A DNA stretch of 64,000 nucleotides from Allobosea sp. CRIB-10. GTDB taxonomy: Bacteria; Pseudomonadota; Alphaproteobacteria; Rhizobiales; Beijerinckiaceae. The DNA lies in NCBI RefSeq assembly GCF_900112185.1, contig NZ_FOKP01000002.1, positions 186,001-250,000 of the forward strand, read 5' to 3'. Made by a program: the position numbers and the translations under genes. Below, in pieces: positions 61,829 to 64,000 of this stretch. Positions within the stretch are counted from its first letter, which is position 1. Every line of letters begins with the position of its first letter. Below the pieces are notes generated by a model. It was given only the letters and a program-made list of their open reading frames with translations. It was not told the origin of the DNA and ran no database searches.

Positions 61829-62526
61829 CAGCCGGCGCTCCAGGCGGTCTTGGTCCGGGTGATCTGATGGCGGTAGAGGCCGAGCGAGAACGGCCCCTCG
61901 CCGCCAAGAGCCTTGAGCTCTTCGGCGTCGAGCTCCGCCTTGGCCAAGGCGACGAACTCGGCCTCGTCGCCCCACCCTTCGACCAGCAGCACCCAGCGCG
62001 GCACGGCATTGGCGACGCCGCGTGCCGCCTGCTCGGCAGTGGCGAGGCCGCTTGCCTGCGCATCCGCGGTGAGCAAATGAACCCCGGCGACGCCACGCGT
62101 CGCCAGCAGGTCCGGCACCAGCCCGCGCAGCAGCGCCGCCCTGTGGGCCGAGGCGATGTTGTCGGGCACCTCGTAGCGCAAAGTCGCGATCAACCCGCCC
62201 TGGGCCGGCCCGCTGGTGTGGGCGACGCGGCAGATCGCCCGCGCCACCGAGCGAAAATGCTTGACGGCCGAGAACGTCCAGGGCGTCGGCGCATTGACCC
62301 TGGCGGCATAGTCCTGCCCCTTCAGCACCTCGAGGCTCTGCGCCTCGTACAGGTTGAAGAATTCGCGGTCGGCATCGATCGCGACATAGCGGCGCCCACG
62401 CAGGAAGCCGGGAATGCCGACCCGCTCCGGCATGTGCTCCTCGCCATGCCAGGCATAGAACTCCGCCCTGCCTTCCGGCGCGATGTCGTGCCAGATCGCG
62501 ACCGCCCCCTCACCCGCCAGGCTCAT
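61828..62526 (-). CDS. EthD/DUF4286-like alpha-beta barrel protein
   Basis: 232 residues. IWHDIAPEGRAEFYAWHGEEHMPERVGIPGF carries the His-rich W-H-x-x-E-H-M-x-E-R pattern of dimeric alpha-beta barrel proteins, and a second barrel-like half begins at LIATLRYEVPDN. It is first in the minus-strand operon, divergent from the IclR regulator. The reaction is unknown; a barrel-type isomerase or binding protein of the same pathway is a guess. Confidence 0.7.
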   Translation of the reverse strand: MSLAGEGAVAIWHDIAPEGRAEFYAWHGEEHMPERVGIPGFLRGRRYVAIDADREFFNLYEAQSLEVLKGQDYAARVNAPTPWTFSAVKHFRSVARAICRVAHTSGPAQGGLIATLRYEVPDNIASAHRAALLRGLVPDLLATRGVAGVHLLTADAQASGLATAEQAARGVANAVPRWVLLVEGWGDEAEFVALAKAELDAEELKALGGEGPFSLGLYRHQITRTKTAWSAG

Positions 62527-62602
62527 CGTCCCCTCCACCGGGCTCACGCTGCGGGTCGCGTTGACTCGACCTCGCCCCCTCTCTATACGGAAATGAAATC
62601 TA

Positions 62603-62623
62603 AATTGGAAATAATTTCCAATT
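62603..62623. promoter_or_regulatory. IclR-type operator, perfect 21-bp palindrome
   Basis: AATTGGAAAT and ATTTCCAATT flank a single A. The core TGGAAATNATTTCCA (62606-62620) equals the published IclR consensus. It sits between the divergent barrel-protein gene and the iclR gene, 26 bp before the iclR start, so it can control both. Confidence 0.88.
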
Positions 62624-62648
62624 ATAAACACGACAAGGGCGGGAACGG

Positions 62649-63497
62649 GTGACGATCGCGGCGGTCGAGCGTGCATTCAAACTGCTGGAGGCGCTGGCCG
62701 GCGAGGCCGATGGCGCCGATCTCACCGTGCTCGCAGAGCGGCTCGACCTGCCGGTCAGCGCCACCCACCGGCTGCTTGCAAGCCTCACCGGGCGCGGCTT
62801 CGTCACGCAGGACCCGCAATCGGGCGCCTATGGGCTGACGCTGAAGCTGTCGCAGCTCGCCTTCCGCAATCTCGACCTGCGTGGTCTGCCCGATGCCGGC
62901 CAGATCGTGCTCGACGCCCTCGCCCGCGCCACCCGCGAATACTGCCGCCTCGCCGTGGCCGAGGGCGAGAGCCTGACCTGGATCGCCCGCGCCCAGGGCG
63001 CGACCGCCGGCCTGCGCTACGAGCCTCCAATGGGGATGGGCGTCGTCCTGCACGCCACCGCGACCGGCAAGGCCTGGCTCGCCTCGCTGCCGGAGCAGGA
63101 GGCGCTGCGCATCGTCTGCGCCCGCGGCTTCGAAAGCGAAGGGCGCACCGGCCCGAACGTACTCGGCGATGTCGACACCCTTCGCCGGCATCTCAACGAG
63201 ACCCGCAGCCGCGGCTATGCGCTCTCGGTCGAGGAGGGCGAGATCGGCACCGTCGCCATGGCCACGACCTTCCGCGCCGGACCTGATGCAAGCGCCCCCA
63301 TCGCTGGCACACTCAGCGTCGCCGGGCCATTGCCACGCATGCACGAGGCGCGCCGGGGCGAGATCGCGACGGCGCTCGCCACAGCCGCGCGGGACATGGC
63401 GGCGATCTGGCCGCTCAGGCGGAGGCAGATCGGCACCCTCCCCACCGTTTCGAGCGAGGCGGCTCTAAGCCGGCTGCCGATAGAGACATCGACATGA
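62649..63497 (+). CDS. IclR family transcriptional regulator
   Basis: 282 residues. A winged-helix domain (VERAFKLLEALAG through SATHRLLASLTGRGFV) and an IclR effector domain with HATATGKAWLASLP and RSRGYALSVEEGEIGTVAMA. The GTG at 62649 was used; a longer start is not obvious. It probably senses an intermediate of the adjacent pathway. The stop overlaps the permease ATG. Confidence 0.93.
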   Translation: MTIAAVERAFKLLEALAGEADGADLTVLAERLDLPVSATHRLLASLTGRGFVTQDPQSGAYGLTLKLSQLAFRNLDLRGLPDAGQIVLDALARATREYCRLAVAEGESLTWIARAQGATAGLRYEPPMGMGVVLHATATGKAWLASLPEQEALRIVCARGFESEGRTGPNVLGDVDTLRRHLNETRSRGYALSVEEGEIGTVAMATTFRAGPDASAPIAGTLSVAGPLPRMHEARRGEIATALATAARDMAAIWPLRRRQIGTLPTVSSEAALSRLPIETST

Positions 63498-64000
63498 GCA
63501 GCGACACCGCCACCACCGCGACCACGCCACAGGCTCCGGGCAAGGCCGCCGCCTGGGCCTCGGCGATCGCCTGGCCGCTGGCGAGCTTTGCCGTGCTGCT
63601 CGTCGCCTGGCAGCTGCTGGTGCCGATGGCCGGCATCCCCGAATATATCCTGCCGGTGCCGAGCGCCTTCTTCGAGCGGCTCTGGATCGATCGCGCCGAC
63701 ATCTTCAAGCACACGCTGGTGACGGCGAACGAGATCGTGCTCGGCTTCCTGATGGCGGCGGTGATCTCGATCCCGCTCGGCTACGTCATCGTCTCGGTGA
63801 AGCTGCTGGAGAAGGCGATCTATCCGGTGATCGTCTTCTTCCAGCTCGTGCCGAAGATCGCGATCGCGCCGCTCTTCGTCGTCTGGTTCGGCTTCGGCCT
63901 GTTCCCGAAGGTGCTGCTGACCTTTCTGCTCTGCTTCTTCCCGACGCTGGTCGCGAGCATGACGGGTTTCCGCGCGCTGGACGAGCGCGTGCTCTATCTG
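63494..64000 (+). CDS. ABC transporter permease (3' end outside window)
   Basis: 169 residues are visible, from the ATG at 63494 that overlaps the iclR stop (ATGA). Hydrophobic segments (SFAVLLVAWQLLVP, EIVLGFLMAAVISIPLGYVI and FQLVPKIAIAPLFVVWFGFG) match SsuC/TauC-type permeases, with the IPEYILPVPSAFF stretch typical of the group. It is cotranscribed with iclR. Substrate unknown. Confidence 0.88.
   Translation, partial: MSSDTATTATTPQAPGKAAAWASAIAWPLASFAVLLVAWQLLVPMAGIPEYILPVPSAFFERLWIDRADIFKHTLVTANEIVLGFLMAAVISIPLGYVIVSVKLLEKAIYPVIVFFQLVPKIAIAPLFVVWFGFGLFPKVLLTFLLCFFPTLVASMTGFRALDERVLYL

Overview
The window is GC-rich chromosomal DNA of an alphaproteobacterium of the Hyphomicrobiales (Rhizobiales). 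The evidence is the gene set and synteny (minCDE, imuA-imuB-dnaE2, lptC-lptA-lptB-rpoN-hpf-ptsN, fmt-def, glnD-grpE, dapE and dapB), the GTTC-N7-GTTC LexA box, the SAM-II riboswitches, and palindromic intergenic repeats of the rhizobial kind. A Bosea-like organism is my best guess. That is an inference from protein style, not a database result. I see no prophage, insertion sequence, rRNA or CRISPR array. There is one complete tRNA, tRNA-Thr(GGT).

Layout. 1-3.7 kb: the end of a methyltransferase, then a ligase-associated Lhr-type helicase and the PdeM phosphoesterase. 3.7-4.0 kb: tRNA-Thr, preceded by a 30-bp near-copy of its anticodon arm. 4.1-10.6 kb: a catabolic island with an aconitase-X dehydratase, facing a gntR-dctP-dctQ-dctM-enolase-superfamily operon in which dctP carries an in-frame amber codon. 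11-12.9 kb: minCDE. 13.5-19.2 kb: a cupin, a palindromic repeat, and the imuA-imuB-dnaE2 mutagenesis operon behind a LexA box. 19.3-24.7 kb: DUF808 protein, AEC transporter, old yellow enzyme, two DUF1330 paralogues, pyrF and a DsbA-like protein. 24.7-28.9 kb: a VapBC-like pair with a frameshifted toxin, epmB-epmA, a BrnTA pair, and efp, so the whole EF-P beta-lysylation set is here. 29-32.4 kb: DUF1993, cardiolipin synthase between two inverted repeat copies, an MBL hydrolase, and a small secreted protein coupled to class I fumarase. 34-40.6 kb: ptsN, hpf, rpoN, lptB, lptA, lptC, rnd. 40.8-46.7 kb: DUF805, dapE, a membrane protein, truA, fmt, def, rmuC. 46.9-52.4 kb: an MFS transporter, then a sulfonate-type ABC transporter locus with two separate promoter plus SAM-II modules. 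52.5-57.5 kb: glnD, grpE, alkB, dapB. 57.7-59.4 kb: a Tim44-domain protein, a Cys-containing secreted protein, and a 27-residue membrane peptide behind a CtrA-type box. 59.7-64 kb: an amidase, an SDR, an EthD-like protein, an IclR regulator with a consensus-matching operator, and the start of an ABC permease.

Most genes are housekeeping. The least ordinary parts are the sulfur locus, where a second SAM-II riboswitch and promoter sit inside the gene cluster and drive an ATPase that has lost nearly every nucleotide-handling motif, followed by an OsmC protein; two genes broken by single lesions (dctP and vapC); the tRNA-Thr fragment; and the tiny peptide gene with its own terminator and CtrA-like box. 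Functions come from reading conserved motifs. No search was run.
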